Source: Paraphysoderma sedebokerense (taxonomy: Eukaryota > Blastocladiomycota > Physodermatomycetes > Physodermatales > Physodermataceae). Taken from it: a DNA stretch of 64,000 nucleotides. A model generated the notes under the pieces. That model ran no database searches, was not told the origin of the DNA, and saw only the letters and a program-made list of their open reading frames with translations. Below, piece after piece: positions 1 to 12,021 of this stretch. Location: contig JAHLJZ010000004.1 in the NCBI GenBank assembly GCA_025602915.1, positions 62,001 through 126,000 of the forward strand, in the 5' to 3' direction. The position numbers were made by a program, and so were the translations under genes. Position 1 is the first letter of the stretch. Each line of letters opens with the position of its first letter.

Positions 1-651
1 GCGGTTACGCTGGTCAATCAGAATCTAATGTGAATGCTTACCCCTTTCTCCCATTTGTTTTGTGGATTGGTGCAATGCCTTTAAAAATGACAGTCTACAC
101 ATTGGTCGAATAAACCGAAATTCAGGACGGTAGGATTCGGACAGGACGACCGATCATCAGAGAGGACAGGATCAAAGGGTTTGGTGCCTGAAGGAAGGCG
201 ATCCGACGAAGGTAGTCAGACTCAGGATACGGATGATTTGTATAGGAAATTTCGAAATTACGAATTATAGAAATATCCTGGCCGTCATCTAAAAATAGCC
301 GCTTGTCGCTTAGAATAGAGTTATTGATGTTCACTTCCCAAGGTCATTTGTGCGAGGCTGGAATGATTCTCTACTTAATCCAATGATTTTCATCCTTAGC
401 CTCTGGTCGGCTGTGTCACTGCGGGCCCCCGTGCAGTATGTATTCTTCCCTTCGGTGTGTGACGTTCTCCCTCGCTGTTTGCGCGTCTCGACTCAAGCTC
501 ACCGTTCTATATTTAGGTCGTTCGTTTTAGGGGGACAGTTAAATTCCCCAAGCTCCCACCCTCTTTCACATCCATTCCTACCTTATTGTTGTTATTTAAT
601 AACGGTCAATCCATTCAGACTAAAAAGTTACTTTAATTCTATACACATACA
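1..651. other. intergenic / upstream region, no gene supported
   Basis: No reading frame here resembles a protein. The open frames on both strands are short and low in complexity. The last part is presumably the promoter and 5' leader of the secreted-protein gene starting at 652. Confidence 0.5.
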
Positions 652-1745
652 ATGGCATCAAAGTCGCTGTACCTTGTATACCTGGCGTTCGTCCTAACGT
701 ATCATTTTATCGGCCAGTCGGCCTCGTTCGAAATTCCGCCAATTCAACTTCCAAAAATACCGAATATTCCACCAATTCAACTTCCAAACATACCGAACTT
801 ACCGAATATCCCTAATATATTCGATGCTTCATCAATGCAGGAAACCATCTACACAAAACTTCAATCTGGAATCTCTTCTCAAATTTCCGCGCTCAATGCT
901 GTTTTAAAATCAGGCGCAAAAAGTATAGGTCGCTGCTCGTCTCCTGATATTCCATTACCATGCTTGTGTCCCGATGGGAAAACCTTGATAAATGAGTTTA
1001 ATGAAACTGAAGCTCAAAATGTGGGTGTTATGTCTATTATTAGTAAAACCAAAAAGAAGACGAGAACTGGCGTATGTGAGAAGGACGAAGGATTGTATCA
1101 TATCAAGAAATCGTGGCTTTACGAGGCCGCTGTGAACTGGATTAGTGGGTTAAATGAAGGTTTGTGCTTGCTTCATCGTTCTTCAACTTCTTTGCTGGAT
1201 GAAACGTAACCCATAATGATCAAATAACTAACGCTTATCATTTTATTTAAACAGTCGAAATTACAAATTCCACACTCACCCCCTCACCCTCAACTGGTGG
1301 ATACACTCTTACTCTCCCGGTTTCAATTCCAAAGCTTTATCTCTCTTTCAACCTCCATACCTGCATTTTTTTCAATCTGTGCACTCCGCTCATTAACTCC
1401 AACAACGCCCTCTCAACGTCAGCTTTCAATGCTACTATCTCCCTCTCCCTCCCGTGTTCTTCTTCACCTCCCTATTTTCCTCGCGTTTCAGTTGACGCAG
1501 TTGAATTTGCCCCAGATGTCGTTATTCAACCGATATTATTGGGATTCAAAATCAAAATTAAGGATATAACAGTTGAAATTGAAGAAAAAGTGAAAGGACT
1601 GTTGACTGATTTGATTACATACAAAGAACTCGTGACTGTAGAAGGGGTAGATAAGAAGATGACCGTCATGGATGCGTTGAATTTCCAGGTAGACAAGGAA
1701 TTTTCGAAGTTTCCAGTTCGATTGCCATTTCCTTGTCCAAAGTAG
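652..1745 (+). CDS. secreted protein with IPPIQLP/NIPN proline repeats, unknown function
   Basis: Two exons, 652-1159 and 1255-1745, give 332 aa; the intron has a GTTTGT donor, an ACTAAC branch site and an ACAG acceptor, and the frame continues cleanly. The protein starts with a clear signal peptide (hydrophobic to about residue 25, QSASFE cleavage region). A short repeat tract follows in which IPPIQLPKIPN recurs as IPPIQLPNIPN and then NLPNIPNIF. A Cys cluster (RCSSPDIPLPCLCPDG) lies in the middle. The second exon is rich in beta-prone hydrophobic stretches (GYTLTLPVSIPKLYLSFNLH) with a few Cys, and the protein ends PFPCPK. I do not recognise the family; a secreted or cell-surface protein, possibly a lipid- or carbohydrate-binding one, is the limit of inference. 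The exon structure is well supported, the function is not. Confidence 0.7.
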
Positions 1746-2006
1746 CTTAGAAGATATCTAGCACACTTTAGCTGCATTTAAATGTACCTGTTGATTGATG
1801 TCTTGTCTATTTATTTTCCATTGACAACATTAGAGATTAGAGATGAAGCTAGCTTATGTAGTATACTTATGAATAAATAGATAGTCTTGAATTTTGAACT
1901 GATTAGAATTTAAATACAGTGTTAGCCTCTTCCCCCGCCGTACTCTGTATTTGCTTAAATCCATCGGCGCGTCCAGGAAGTAGTCACACTTTCCTACAAT
2001 AAACAT

Positions 2007-2700
2007 TTAATGTCGATTCGCTTCCAACTTCTTCAGTACATCTTCTGCATCACCATACCACAGTTTATTCCACCAATGGGGCTCAAAGAATATCCGTTCT
2101 TTCGTCGAATTCAACGGCAGTTTCAAAATATGAAGATGAAGGTGCTGGACAGTATTGAAAGGGGGTAAATGAAATCCAAGGCTAGAGCATACATTTGTTG
2201 AGTCAGGTATTATTGTCGAAAAATGGTACAAGCGAGATGATTGTATGGGAAATGAAAGTTACGGTAAGTAATCGAGATGGGTGTAAAAAGTGCATGACGC
2301 TTCAACTCAAACAGAAATAATAACCGTATTTCATCATCCTTTGCGCCAAATTTCTCAATCAACAGTTTTCTTCCTATTTCCATCATATTTTTCAATAAGT
2401 TGATATCATCGTCGGATCCTTTTAATGAATTCAAATTCGGAATGTGAGCGTTCGGGATGGCCAAGAGATGGGTGGAAGCTGAGGGAGCGATATCATGGAA
2501 CACAGTGATGTTGGAGTCCTTTACCAACATACGGAGTGATGATGGAAGTAAAAGCAAAGCAATCGAAAAGGTTATTGAAAAATCAGAAGAACGTTTAAAG
2601 ATCGAGGGGATGGAACTTTAAAAACCTGGTGTTCTATTCGGAAATCAATGTTGTTGGTATTGCAGAATACACATTTCAAATTTTGAGATGAGCCAGACAT
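2007..2700 (-). CDS. HIT-family nucleotide hydrolase, HINT3-like
   Basis: Three exons on the minus strand, starting MSGSSQNLKCVFC at 2700. The first exon carries the CxxC pair (CVFC) seen at the N-terminus of HINT3/aprataxin-like HIT proteins. The second holds VFHDIAPSASTHLLAIPNAHI, the typical HIT beta strands. The third contains the histidine triad, read as QHLHLHILKLP, followed by the conserved C-terminal Trp region (FFEPHWWNKLWYGD). HIT proteins of this branch hydrolyse adenosine phosphoramidates or adenylated substrates in cytosol and nucleus. All three triad His are present, so the enzyme should be active. It is convergent with the secreted-protein gene that ends at 1745 and divergent from the PS decarboxylase gene. 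Exon 1 to 2 and 2 to 3 junctions were placed by frame and GT/AG signals and may be off by a few bases. Confidence 0.85.
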
Positions 2701-3440
2701 TATATTTTGCAAGGAAGGTCTACGGTTACCGCTGCATCTATGGGTTTATAATTAGTTGTACTCACGGAAGTCGAGACGGAACCAGGACAACGGGTTGGCT
2801 CTGATCGTTGAATAACTGCTTCTCTCGACAACAAACAAACACTCCGCAATCCACACTCTCGTCTCTTTTGTTCCTTTCCAGCACTGAGTCGTTCTCTCTT
2901 CTAAAAACCCTATGCTACCTTATCACCTGATTCTGCTATTTATTTGACTTCTCGCTTTTTTTTTATTGTGATCACTTGCCGAATTCTCCTCTCCTGTCAG
3001 CATTACATCTGTTGCAAAACACTTCCGTAGATGTGATTTAGTCTAGAAGGAGAGGTACATGAATCATTATAGTGCTCGTAACATGGGTGCTTGCAATTTA
3101 ATGTCTTTCCTTCATCTCTTCTGGCCATCATTTGTTTTGGGTTCTCCAAAAGAAAAAAAGTATGGTTCGCTCTCAAAGAGATGGGTTGAGACTTTATGCA
3201 TACAATTTTTGTTGGTTTAATTTTGCTATATTTTTCTTTGATTCAAAATTAGGCAAAAATTATCATAGTGTTAACTCAAAATAAATTGAAAGCCTTTTGG
3301 TCACTAGTTGATGGATGAACTGATTTGCTTTTGCTCGGGTGTCTCCTCTGGAAGATAAGCCCGTAGTTTATCTCATTAAGCATACCGTTGGATTATAAAC
3401 CCCCCATCTGACATTCTACTCAGCAGTACACATTTCTTCT
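2701..3440. promoter_or_regulatory. shared divergent promoter region (HINT3-like / PSD2-like)
   Basis: About 740 bp between two divergent starts (2700 minus, 3441 plus). It contains pyrimidine-rich tracts such as the T-run near 2950, but no element that I can name and no credible ORF. Confidence 0.4.
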
Positions 3441-6400
3441 ATGGCCTCACCGATACTCCGAATTCAAGGTAGATTGATGAACATTTTCAGTTCCATGTCT
3501 TAGGAGAGGATAAGATGCCGTTCATGTCCTTTTGTCGTCGCCGCAGCCATTTCATCCCAATTAACCCATTCCTTTCTTCACCTTATTTTATGGCGACGTT
3601 ATAGTAATTGAAGCCAGAAATTTGGCTGCGAAAGACATTGGAGGTTTGCTTCTATGTCCCTTTTATAATTTTGTAAGTACGAAGACATAATTCTGAGGAG
3701 TTTCATGTGACGGCGCAGGCACTTCCGATCCATTTGCAGTTGTCAAGTTCGGTCCAGAAACATTTAAAACTCAGGTGATAAATAAGTCATTAAATCCAAA
3801 GTGGGAGAGAGAATTTGAATTGTAGGTATTTCACACTTCGCTATGCCTTTTCTTTCTCTGGATAATTCATCAATGAAATATGTCGAGCGGACTACCCGAA
3901 TGCTTGGTGCTATTGCTTTTCCGAATTTGAATTGAAAGTATTTTAAGGTATTGACTAATTTTCTCTCTTCTATGGTCATATGAAATAGTCAAATTGCTAC
4001 CCCTGCCCCACTGAGTGTTACTATCGTATGTTCTCAACCTTAAACTATACACGCTAGAGTTTCTCCCGCGCTCACCATGTCGGCCCTCATATTTCTTCCA
4101 AAAATAGACATTATGGGATAAAGACATCATCAAGAGGGACTTTCTAGGTCGTGTTCACATCCCGCTGTCTTCTTTTTTTGATGGAAACGGGGAACCTGTT
4201 TTGTTTCATCCAGAGAGGGAGGACGGACTGAAATGGATGAAATTAGAAAAGAAGTCAGAAAAGAGCGTCGTTTCCGGTCTGTTGCTGCCATTCACTCTCT
4301 GTTAATGGAATTTTTTACCAGAGGAAAATTAACTAAAGTGATGCTCTGTTGCGGCTAATGCGAATAGGCGATGTAAAGATTAAAGCCGGTTTAGTCGGGT
4401 CTTTGACAGCTCTTAAAGAATTATACAAAAGCATGAAAATAATCGATTCAAGTGGCATCACTAAGAGTATGAGTAATCTGAGTTTGAACAGTATTGATGG
4501 TTCGTTTCACCTGATTTTCCATTCCGCATCCGGAAATGGCATGACGGCTAATTGATCCTTCCTTGTAATTTTTGCTTTGAAGAATCCGATGTTTCAACAG
4601 AAACTAAAGCAATTATTGGAGCTATTGTTGTTGATGTTGTTGGAGCTACGGACTTACCATACGAAAAGTCACCAAGTTAGTAGTTTCGCAATACCTCTTC
4701 CTGTCATTCTTCCTGCTCCTCTTTTGCCAATTCTCTTTCTTCATCTCAGCTTTATTTTGCCAACTCTACGGCTCACAAATTCAAACTTTTTCATACAGCT
4801 TCATTCGATATGGATGCCTTTGTAATCCTCTCTTTCAACAAAGCCGTTTACCGCACCCGCGTTATCCGACACAATCTCAACCCCATTTGGAATGAGAAAA
4901 TTGTTCTCCCGGTTCCAGCTTCAGCAGTTAAATACCCGCTACTATTTAGCGTCTATGACAACGATAGGTTCACTGGAAATGATTATGTTGGTGGCTCAAA
5001 GTTGATGGTTTCTGACTTGGTCAACGAGTGGGAGGCTGTTGCTGGAAAGGAAGATGGAAGGTGTAAAGAATTAAAGAATCTGAAGGTCGAGCTATCTGAA
5101 GATGTAAGTTCGTTTTATTTCTGATCTCTTTTTTTTTGAAACTATTGGATTTTTTGTTCTACTGTATTTTGACTGTTTCTATCATTGACATCTTATACAG
5201 TACGCCGGCAATTTTAATTCCGCTTTAAACGTTCGCGCTTGGTTTAAACCTATTGAAGGTTTGATTTCAAATTTCGAATACATTTTTACTTCGATATCGC
5301 AAATGAAAAAGTTCAACTGACAAGAACAATACATTCGGTTTTTTGCTTTTTAGCTCTCCGACGAACTTTTTGGATTTCTTTGGTCTCGTTGTTCGATCAA
5401 GATAAAAGTCAAACAGTGAATCGTGTTGAACTAGAAGCTATGTTGGTATGTTGCAATGCTCAATTCCAGTATTCTATCAAATTTTCCATGTTCTCACCTA
5501 AAAATAAACTTCGAATACAGGACACTATCAATGTCGACTTAACTGGCCCCGAATTAGAATCTCAATTTGCAAAATTCGGCAAACAAGCAACCGATGAATT
5601 AACGTTTGACGAGGTAGTAACAATATGTGAGGATCTTCTAAAAATCAACAGTGACAAGGACTTAGTCAGTCGATTGGGTAATGTAATTCCTTGTGATGTT
5701 GTGGGTGGAGAGGGTACATTGAAAGGAAGAAGCAGTACAGAGGTTATTTTGAATATGGCTATTCGGTATGTTTTGGTTACAATGTTTTTGGAGGATTCAA
5801 CATATATGGAGTCAGAGGTAATCATTTAATATGTTTCGAAACTGACAAATTATCCTTAGATTGGAAGCCGAGCCAGGGGAAATTGATCGATTCAGTAAGT
5901 TGTGGTCTTGAATCCTCTGAAAGCGTCATTAGAAAAGACATGCTTATATTCTCCTCTCAATAGTGGCCGATGGTTTCCTGACTGAATCCGCAGCCCAAAA
6001 GAAGGGTCTTACAAAACTTATTCACAAAGTGACATACGGAGGTTACTCCATTGGCGCAGATTCTGCCAATATCATTGTATTTGATCGCTTAACAGGTCAG
6101 TTAATCGACGAAAGGATGCCCTCATATATTCGCTTGGGTATTCGTGTTCTTTATCGCAATATCGCCTCGAAGTCTACCGTTGAATCGCGTGCTATAAAGA
6201 AAATGTTTTTGAACATGAGCGTAAAACAAGGAGCAAAATATAACGATCCGAAAAGTAAAAAGGATATTGAGCCGTTTATTAAGTTTCATAAGTTGGATAT
6301 GAGTGAAGTCAGAGATCCAATCGAGAGTTTTAAGAATTTCAATGAATTCTTCTACAGAAAACTAAAGGAAGATGCGAGACCGCTGGCTAGTGATAACCCT

Positions 6401-7285
6401 GTATGCCATCTATATTAATCTCTTTTAAACTACACTTGTTCCTTCCTGCTAACCTTGTTTTCATTAACGCATGTATATCAAAAATCCTTATCGCTCTTTG
6501 ATTATTTTCGTGACATAATCATAGAATGTAGCCGTTTCTGCTGCAGATTGTCGCCTTATGGCTTTTCAAACAGTTGATCAAGCAAGACAGTTGTGGATCA
6601 AAGGCGCCAATTTTACAATTGAAGAATTGCTACAAGATCCAGTGGCCGCGGGTCATTACGTGAATGGATCAGTTGTTATATTCAGATTGGCACCGCAAGA
6701 TTATCATAGGTTTCATTCGTGTGTAATGATATTTTTCTTTCTTCTTGTCTTGCCCTTTCTGACTTTATACTTCCTATTTGTGACATTAAGTCCCCTGGAT
6801 GGAACGTTTTCAGCCCCCAAAGTTATTCCTGGCGCACTTTATACTGTCAACCCTATGGCGATTCGATCTTCAATAGACGTATATATTGAAAACTCCAGAG
6901 TTGTCAGTTACATTGATTCCCCACAGTTCGGAAAGTGCGCAATCATATTCGTTGGTGCCATGATGGTCGGATCCATCATCCTCACCAAATCTCCGGGACC
7001 TGTAAAAAGAGGTGAAGAATTAGGATACTTTGCATTCGGTACGTTTCTGCATTGTTATAATTGTAGTGGTTTGTTCCCCCATCCTCTATTATCCATTCTA
7101 ACGACGTTGCCTGTCTATGGCTTCGGTTTAACACAGGTGGCTCGACTGTTCTATTGCTATTGCCACCGCGGTCGATTACGCTTGATGCTGATTTAATCGA
7201 ACATTCCAATCAGCAATTAGAAACATTAGTTAGGGTTGGAATGTCAATCGGAAAAGCCAATTTGCCGAATTCGAAACCATTATAA
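3441..7285 (+). CDS. PSD2: phosphatidylserine decarboxylase, C2/EF-hand type (PSD2-like)
   Basis: A multi-exon gene that converts phosphatidylserine to phosphatidylethanolamine in endomembranes. The first exon (3441-3468) reads MASPILRIQ and splices to VIEARNLAAKD, the start of the first C2 domain, which continues through SDPFAVVKFG and TLWDKDIIKRDFLG. A second C2 domain follows (VVDVVGATDLPYEKS; TRVIRHNLNPIWNEKIVLPV; YDNDRFTGNDYVGG, 4600-5100). An EF-hand (DQDKSQTVNRVELEAML) lies near 5390-5440. The catalytic part runs from 5960 to 7285 and contains ADCRLMAF (catalytic Asp), DYHRFHSPLDGTF (catalytic His) and the self-cleavage Ser, read as FGGSTV across the last intron. The GGST form replaces the LGST of group I mitochondrial enzymes and is usual for PSD2-type group II enzymes. 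Domain order C2-C2-EF-PSD matches fungal PSD2. All catalytic residues are visible, so it looks functional. Some internal exon edges (4230-4620) are less certain. Confidence 0.9.
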
Positions 7286-7575
7286 ATGAGTCGCAGATAT
7301 CATTTTAGTCTTAGGTAAAAATGATGATGGCGTGATATAAAATATTGTAAATGTGCGAATTCTATTAAGTCTTATAACTGTATTCTTATGAGCTGTACGG
7401 GTACTACCAAGTATATATTGCCAAATATTGGAAATTTCTTTGTTGCTCCCGGCACGGTGGCCAAAACCTGTGTAGTTGAGAGCGTGGTGGAGCGTAAACA
7501 TCCAACCAAAACACACTAATAACAAGTCTTATTACAAATAGACTTAAATTTTAATCCAAACCCACATCCACAACG

Positions 7576-8340
7576 ATGGCATATCCGACTAGATCTTCCG
7601 TCGCACAATCCCAGCAAGCACATCTGAATCATACCATTCGAGTTCCCATAGACTCCGATGATATCATTGTAAGTTATCACCTCTCTGTTCACTCTGGTTC
7701 TATGATGTCTTTCCCTGCCCTACAAGCGCATGACAACTTACAACGTAATCATCGCTGACATTTGATTCAATTCATCACTTCTAATGCTTTAATTTCCGCA
7801 TTGTCAAATTTTCGAAACTCAAACTATTCACCATGAACTCTTAGGAAGGCTATGTCAACACAACCGGATTATCGTTCCTGACGCACTATAAGCGACATCA
7901 TCAACTTTCAACATCCAATTTGGACGTTAACCCTAGCTATCATGAATTATTCGATGTGGTTTCAAAACATTACGCCAACTGGGAGGTAGATGAGCAAGAT
8001 GTGGTGAAAGGGTTCCTGAGGAATGTTAAACGGTTGGTATCATGCATTTTTCGTTTAATTGTGTCATTGGCATGGAAGCGCATTGAAGTTTTTGGTGCAA
8101 CGAACATTACGAATACAGATTTCTCAGATGTGGTCGGGCAGGATTTGAAGTGTCAATTGGTCGGATGTTTAAAAAGTCTTGATGAGCGGTACTTACTGAC
8201 CGTATATTTTTACTTTACTATATATCGTCTTCTTTAGACGAAAATTAAACTCTTCGAATCGTTTGGAATCATTGCCGAGTCATTCTGACGTAACGGAATC
8301 GTCAACAAGAGATAAAACACCTATCAAATCGGAATCATAA
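7576..8340 (+). CDS. SAP30-like Sin3-histone deacetylase complex subunit
   Basis: Three exons (7576-7668, 7845-8032, 8238-8340) give 127 aa; lengths sum to a multiple of three and every junction is GT-AG. The core reads LSFLTHYKRHHQLS, then a stretch ending HYANWEVDEQDVVKGFL and NVKRRK. This follows the pattern of the Sin3-binding domain of SAP30 (TLRRYKRHFKL... HFRSIPVNEKDTL). SAP30 bridges Sin3 and the Rpd3/HDAC catalytic subunit in the nucleus. The protein is short, as fungal and animal SAP30L forms are, but lacks the N-terminal CCHC zinc finger of the animal protein. The last intron is about 205 nt, longer than its neighbours; an exon inside it would bring in a stop, so I treat it as a single intron. 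The family call rests on motif similarity seen by eye. Confidence 0.65.
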
Positions 8341-8863
8341 TTCAACTCCTGCGTTAAAATGCGATGGTCGTAACAATACAGTCTCAGGGACTTATTTTAT
8401 GGTTTTTTTGTATAAATTTTACATTCTAAACAGATATTGTTCCTAATCATTTGATGAACATACAATGGAAATTTGATTGAAAACTGGTTGGATTAATGGC
8501 TTAGCTTGTGGAGAGAATCCATTTGTCAGGTGGAATTTGTATGCATTAAGTCGAAACATGAATGGCTAGTAAGAAATTCAGCTTAACCTCCATTTATTAT
8601 ACCGCCTCTTCGTCATGTTGTAGAGTTATGACAGACGACTGACGTCGAAAGGCATGTATGTACAACGGCGATATATAATACACCAACCCATGATGTACTT
8701 GAAATCTATATAATTATTCTGCATTAATAATGTACTTAATTCATGGATGATTCAGTTATTCCGATTGGGTGCGGCTAAACTGGAATTGATGCCGCAGAAC
8801 GACGTGATTGCAAGTCGTGCAGGGACTTCGAAATAAGATCTGTTGAGAGGAAGTGGTTTAGTC
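8341..8863. other. convergent intergenic region
   Basis: About 520 bp between two gene ends (SAP30-like plus, RSPH3 minus). AT-rich 3' UTR-like sequence; no gene or structured element seen. Confidence 0.5.
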
Positions 8864-10133
8864 TCATGACTCATTGAATACCACTGTAAAGCAGTTGGAA
8901 TACGGTGAAGCCAGCAAAGGAAAGTACAACAAACCGTCGACTAATTTTCTAGCCACTGCAATCTTTTCCACACTGGCCTCGACCTGGTTGGTCAACCACG
9001 GTAAGAATGACTGCTCCACGATTTTTTGAACAGGATCGTAAATGTATCCGCTTTCTGTCAAATTGCTCATGACAGTCGGGAACATTTCGGATAAGTATGA
9101 TTCAGCAAACGCCTTTGCGGCAAGTTTAGCTGCCTCTTCCTTCTTTTTCTGATGCAACTGACGTGCTTCCGCTTTTCGACGTTCCTAAAGTTTTTGATTC
9201 GTCAGTGAGTATATAACCACTGCCAGAGAAAAGAAGCGTCGTAGTACCTTTTCTTCCACTCTCCGTCTTTCAGCTTCTTCCAAGCGCTGTACTTCAACAA
9301 GCTCTGCGTTTCGTTTATCGAGAAATTCTTTCTGTACGGAAGCAACAAGCAAGTTTGTATGTGAGTTGCATGCAAGCGAAAGATAGATAAGTCGAACATT
9401 GTTACCTGTCTTTTTCTAAGACACTCTAATTCCGACTCCTCTGATACTTCCATTAAAGATTGCTCCAATGTCTTGCCTACTAAAATCTCTAACAAAGGTT
9501 CGACTTCTCGATCAAAATCAAATAAATCGCCTTCCAATATTTGAGTTTCAACATCTACACCACTTTTCTGAGGAATATATAAAGGACTGGGTGGTCTATC
9601 TAAAAAGGCATCTGTTTGAGTAGATGCATATGACTCGGGAATCTTATCACTGAACTCTTCCAAATACAACTCTGTTTGAATTTCGATATGTTGTCGTCCT
9701 TGCACCGCGTCAGGAGTTTTTGGTCGACGTTGTAACTCAGCTTTCTTGCGAGCTTTAAGACGACGTCGTAATTCGTTTTGCTTCTGTATCTCAAGTGCAT
9801 TTGGTTGTGCTTGCTGCTAATAAATTGAAGATTCGTTAAATGTGCTGAAACAAGTGGATACATCCAGAGGTTCATACATTTGGTGAAACAGGAGAAGCAT
9901 ATGTACTACCGCGATATATTCTACGATCATACATAATGTTTGCTGGGCTACATAAAAAAACAAAGAGTTAGACTTTCATGTGAACATAGAAAGTATTAAT
10001 GTCTGCATTCATCCACATACGGAGGTTTATCTGGTTCAGCGTTGGGATCTCGGTATTTTGGTTTCTGCCCCAGAGCTGTTTTCGATTCAGTCGAAAATGC
10101 ATATGTTCCAGTGGATGCCCTTGATTTTATCAT
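8864..10133 (-). CDS. RSPH3: radial spoke head protein 3 (RSPH3), axonemal
   Basis: Several exons on the minus strand, starting at 10133 (MIKSRASTGTYAFSTESK). The second exon reads MYDRRIYRGSTYASP, and later exons contain IQTELYLEEFSDKIPES, TQTDAFLDRPPSPLYIP, GVDVETQI, DFDREVEPLLEILVGKT and the coiled Arg/Glu-rich segment NAELVEVQRLEEAERR. These are hallmark blocks of RSPH3, in the usual order, ending at 8864. RSPH3 is the dimeric spine of the radial spoke and an AKAP-like protein that anchors PKA RII subunits through its amphipathic helix (VEPLLEILVGKTLEQSLMEV region). It is found only in organisms with motile 9+2 flagella, so this gene is strong evidence for a flagellated zoospore. No breaks are visible. 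Confidence 0.93.
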
Positions 10134-10920
10134 CTTTGAATTTACAGAGTTATTCGATGTTGGATATTTGAATTTTTGAATGAGCTTTAGTGAAGATCAG
10201 CAAAGGGATTGGCGAGCTGGAACGAAGTCGTGCACGCCACTGTATTCGGCCCTTCTGGTTTTACGTTGCTATATTGGAGGGGGAAAATTGAACTTTTTTA
10301 ACATTGCCTTTTCCTTCTAATGCCTTGATGAGAATGCAACCTTTGCTTAGACATGACTTGAAATAGAGTAAGCAGAGTTGCAACAGACATTATGGGACAA
10401 CATCACTGCTAAAATATAGTAGTACAATTATTTGTCTAACTGACATGATGGCTGAAGAAAATCATCATATGTGATTCCATGCGAGAACACGACTTACTTT
10501 ATTACTCAAGGTGGTAGCGCACCCCAACTCACGTCGACATCTCCATGGAAACACAACAAAACCTTTTCTGACGCTGTTCATCTTGATTTTTAGACACTCC
10601 TTTCGTGCTGTATCATCTTGCTTTAATTTTAGTGCGCAGACATTGCTTACCCTTGATCCTTTTTACTCTATGGATTACGGCGTAACACACTGTGCTAGAA
10701 CATACCCGCTTGGCTGGACTCGGTAGTGCTTTGGATTCCATCATGAAACAGCACGTTTTGAGTTTGGCTTTTCGGAACAACAAAACAAGAATATTGCTAT
10801 ATTATTTTAAACAGAGTTTGGTGAAGAGATCATGCTTTTGAAAATTTATTTCCAACACATCAAATATTTGTTGAATCAACACGAAGGCTAGCTTCTGGAT
10901 CTGCATAATTTTCTGAGGTT
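10134..10920. other. intergenic region upstream of RSPH3
   Basis: About 790 bp with no credible coding sequence. The frame at 10511-10726 has no recognisable composition and no splice partners. Confidence 0.4.
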
Positions 10921-11197
10921 CTAACCACTCTCCGTCGGTTTCGTTTCAACATCGCCTTTTCCTTCTTTCCCCGGTTCGCTGAATGCGCCTGTATCGCTTT
11001 CTCCTGCACAATCTCTTATGGTCATTTCAAGGCGGCAAGTAGAAGGATGTCGTAAACCAATACCTATTCTTCTAGTCGTTTCCCCACCTGTAGTTGTGCT
11101 TCCTGGAAATTTTGCTTGTATTTTTCCTGATACAAATGCAGTGTCAGTATGGAATGCAGAATGCACGACTTCGAAAAATGCCTCTTGGCCGTCGAGA
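10921..11197 (-). CDS. possible 3' exon of an unrecognised protein
   Basis: A minus-strand open stretch reads DGQEAFFEVVHSAFHTD through TTRRIGIGLRHPSTCRLEM and ends with an acidic, Lys-rich tail (GKEGKGDVETKPTESG). The composition looks like a real protein C-terminus. A GTGCAG acceptor stands just upstream at 11198-11203. A second minus frame starting at 11306 (MSEILNDQHSRQPEV) overlaps and may supply the N-terminus, but I could not find an intron of normal length joining the two. I do not recognise the family. It could be a partial gene, a gene with an undetected 5' exon, or a decayed copy. Confidence 0.3.
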
Positions 11198-11526
11198 CTG
11201 CACCTGATTGAGACTCTCCGCCTTGAACTCCTTCAAATGATTGTGATGCTTCTCCAGAGTTAACTTCCGGTTGCCTACTGTGCTGGTCATTCAATATTTC
11301 ACTCATGGGTTGCTCTTGACCGAGTGTGCGGAAGAAAGGCTTTTTTATCTTTAGTTAGTTATTAGAAAAATTTCTTTGCGATGACATCACTCCATTGGCG
11401 CGATTTTTGGCCTGTGTAAACTCGAAGGGGACGTTGGATTACGAAGTATGCTTTATTAAAATTCCTTACTTATACTTGTAGTTATAATTTTCTGTTCATA
11501 AGTTTCAAAATACAGCATGCTTGGAT

Positions 11527-12021
11527 TTAACAGTTAGCTTCGTTTCGGGGGGTGCACTGAGGAACCCCCCAGACGTTTTCCCAACATACTTGACCTTGAA
11601 GGCATGTATGCACCACCCTAAATTTAACTACGGACAATGATAAACGTTACCAAAGCAATTTACCAAAAGTTAGCATATGCAAAATGAACATTCTTACATT
11701 TGTCGCATTTGGCGATTTGTGTAGCACCGTTGCAGACGTCAGCGGACAAATCGAGACATTGTTGGTTTTCGACGATAGCTTGTTGTTCTGGGGGAACACA
11801 TTCGTTTTGTTGGGATTTATTTTTGTGTTTTCTTTTTAACGATTTTGGAATCTTAATTCGTACAGACCTCCTTGATGCACTACAATTAACAAACAAAATC
11901 GGCGTTCTTAGTTGTTATCAGAGAATCGTCGATGTGTTATTGGAACATACACAGATTGGTCAATGACTGTAAGAACACAAAGGATTGTGACGAGTAAAAG
12001 AACGCAGTTATTTATTCTCAT
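11527..12021 (-). CDS. small secreted cysteine-rich protein (117 aa)
   Basis: Three exons, 12021-11951, 11879-11698 and 11627-11527, total 354 nt and give 117 aa. Donors are GTATGT and GTAAGA; acceptors are TGTAG and CGTAG. The N-terminus MRINNCVLLLVTILCVLTV is a textbook signal peptide. It is followed by a very basic stretch (RRSVRIKIPKSLKRKHKNK), then a Cys-rich module with eight Cys: ECVPP, QCLDL, DVCNG, AKCDK, HTCLQ, QVCWE, PQCTP, ANC-stop. Even Cys number and small size fit a disulphide-stabilised secreted peptide. The basic stretch before the Cys module could be a propeptide or a dibasic-processed segment. Family not recognised; effector or antimicrobial-like roles are inference only. 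Confidence 0.65.

Noticed and set aside
350-697. Plus-strand frame of 115 codons
   Set aside because: Composition is random-looking, it overlaps the signal-peptide start of the gene at 652 in another frame, and it has no motif.
10511-10726. Plus-strand frame of 71 codons
   Set aside because: No recognisable motif, no partner exon, and it lies in the 5' region of RSPH3.
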